DNA from: Owenia fusiformis
Taxonomy: Eukaryota > Annelida > Polychaeta > Sabellida > Oweniidae
DNA: 64,000 nucleotides
Assembly (NCBI GenBank): GCA_903813345.2
Contig: CAIIXF020000011.1
Location: forward strand, 4,362,571-4,426,570
Direction: 5' to 3'
The notes under the pieces were generated by a model. That model was given only the letters and a program-made list of their open reading frames with translations, made no database searches and had not been told where the DNA came from. The translations under genes were made by a program, and so were the position numbers. Shown one piece after another: positions 63,831-64,000 of this stretch. Every line of letters begins with the position of its first letter. Position 1 is the stretch's first letter.

Positions 63831-64000
63831 CCTCAAACAACATCAAAGTAGTCGGACATTTTCCATTGTATACTGTAGATACTGTACACGCCACTCGGAG
63901 ACATCCATGTAGTCGGACATTTCCTATTGTAAATACTGTACACGCACCTAAGATATATCCATGTAGTCGGACATTTTCCATTGTAAATACTGTACACGCA
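63831..64000. repeat. 54-bp minisatellite (copy 2), running out of the window
   Basis: CCATGTAGTCGGACATTTTC..ATTGTAAATACTGTACACGC..ACCTAAGATATAT repeats about three times and continues past the end. Units here agree better with each other than those at 44.5-45.6 kb, so this array is younger. Confidence 0.85.

Overview
This is animal nuclear DNA. The genes have short exons with GT..AG introns, TATA boxes and AATAAA-type tails, the sequence is AT-rich, and it is crowded with non-LTR retrotransposons, MITEs and minisatellites. The repeat types (CR1/L2-like LINEs with an SGNH-esterase ORF1, a GCCCGGGGGTTT-ended MITE, long tandem-repeat elements) fit an aquatic invertebrate, perhaps a mollusc, but the species cannot be fixed from the sequence. 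No ordinary conserved host housekeeping gene was recognised.

Region 1 (1 to about 43.5 kb) is a mosaic of decayed and possibly live small genes, many present two or more times. Recognisable parts are: exons of a protein-primed family-B DNA polymerase of the Polinton/Maverick/adintovirus type (32.5-35.6 kb and 41.3 kb, second fragment at 18.0 kb); an expanded family of proteins that look like the PC4 (p15) single-strand DNA-binding fold (20.8, 26.9, 28.0, 29.0, 36.1 and 41.6-43.5 kb); a RING-type zinc protein (two copies, both broken); a three-finger zinc-finger gene with homologous introns (22.6 kb); a two-finger CHHC (GTSF1/U11-48K type) gene (24.4 kb); and a glycosyltransferase-like domain (38.0 kb, partly copied into another gene at 39.8 kb). 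Several carry their own TATA promoter, and two promoter modules recur in different places or on both strands. My reading, which is inference, is that this is the wreck of one or more copies of a large Polinton/adintovirus-like element with intron-bearing genes. The polymerase would copy by strand displacement, the PC4-like proteins would cover the displaced single strand, and the CHHC, RING and zinc-finger proteins would be accessory or host-interaction factors. No integrase, packaging ATPase, capsid or protease gene was found, so the element is incomplete or the interpretation is wrong.

Inside region 1 lie later insertions: LINE-A (4.6-14.4 kb), itself interrupted by LINE-B (8.1-12.3 kb) and by a 1.4-kb piece at 5.15 kb; MITEs at 1.3, 19.4, 29.8, 30.4 and 33.2 kb.

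Region 2 (43.5 to 57.3 kb) is non-coding repeat: degenerate 54-bp units with an inserted MITE, two more MITEs, a segmental duplication holding an 87-bp satellite array, and two head-to-tail elements (49,717-53,861 and 53,862-55,682) with identical ends and different middles, whose exact empty site is preserved at 48.05 kb. A Ty3/Gypsy polymerase scrap ends the region.

Region 3 (about 58.0 to 63.4 kb) is an apparently intact two-ORF LINE (LINE-C). The window ends in 54-bp minisatellite repeats of the same family as at 44.5 kb.
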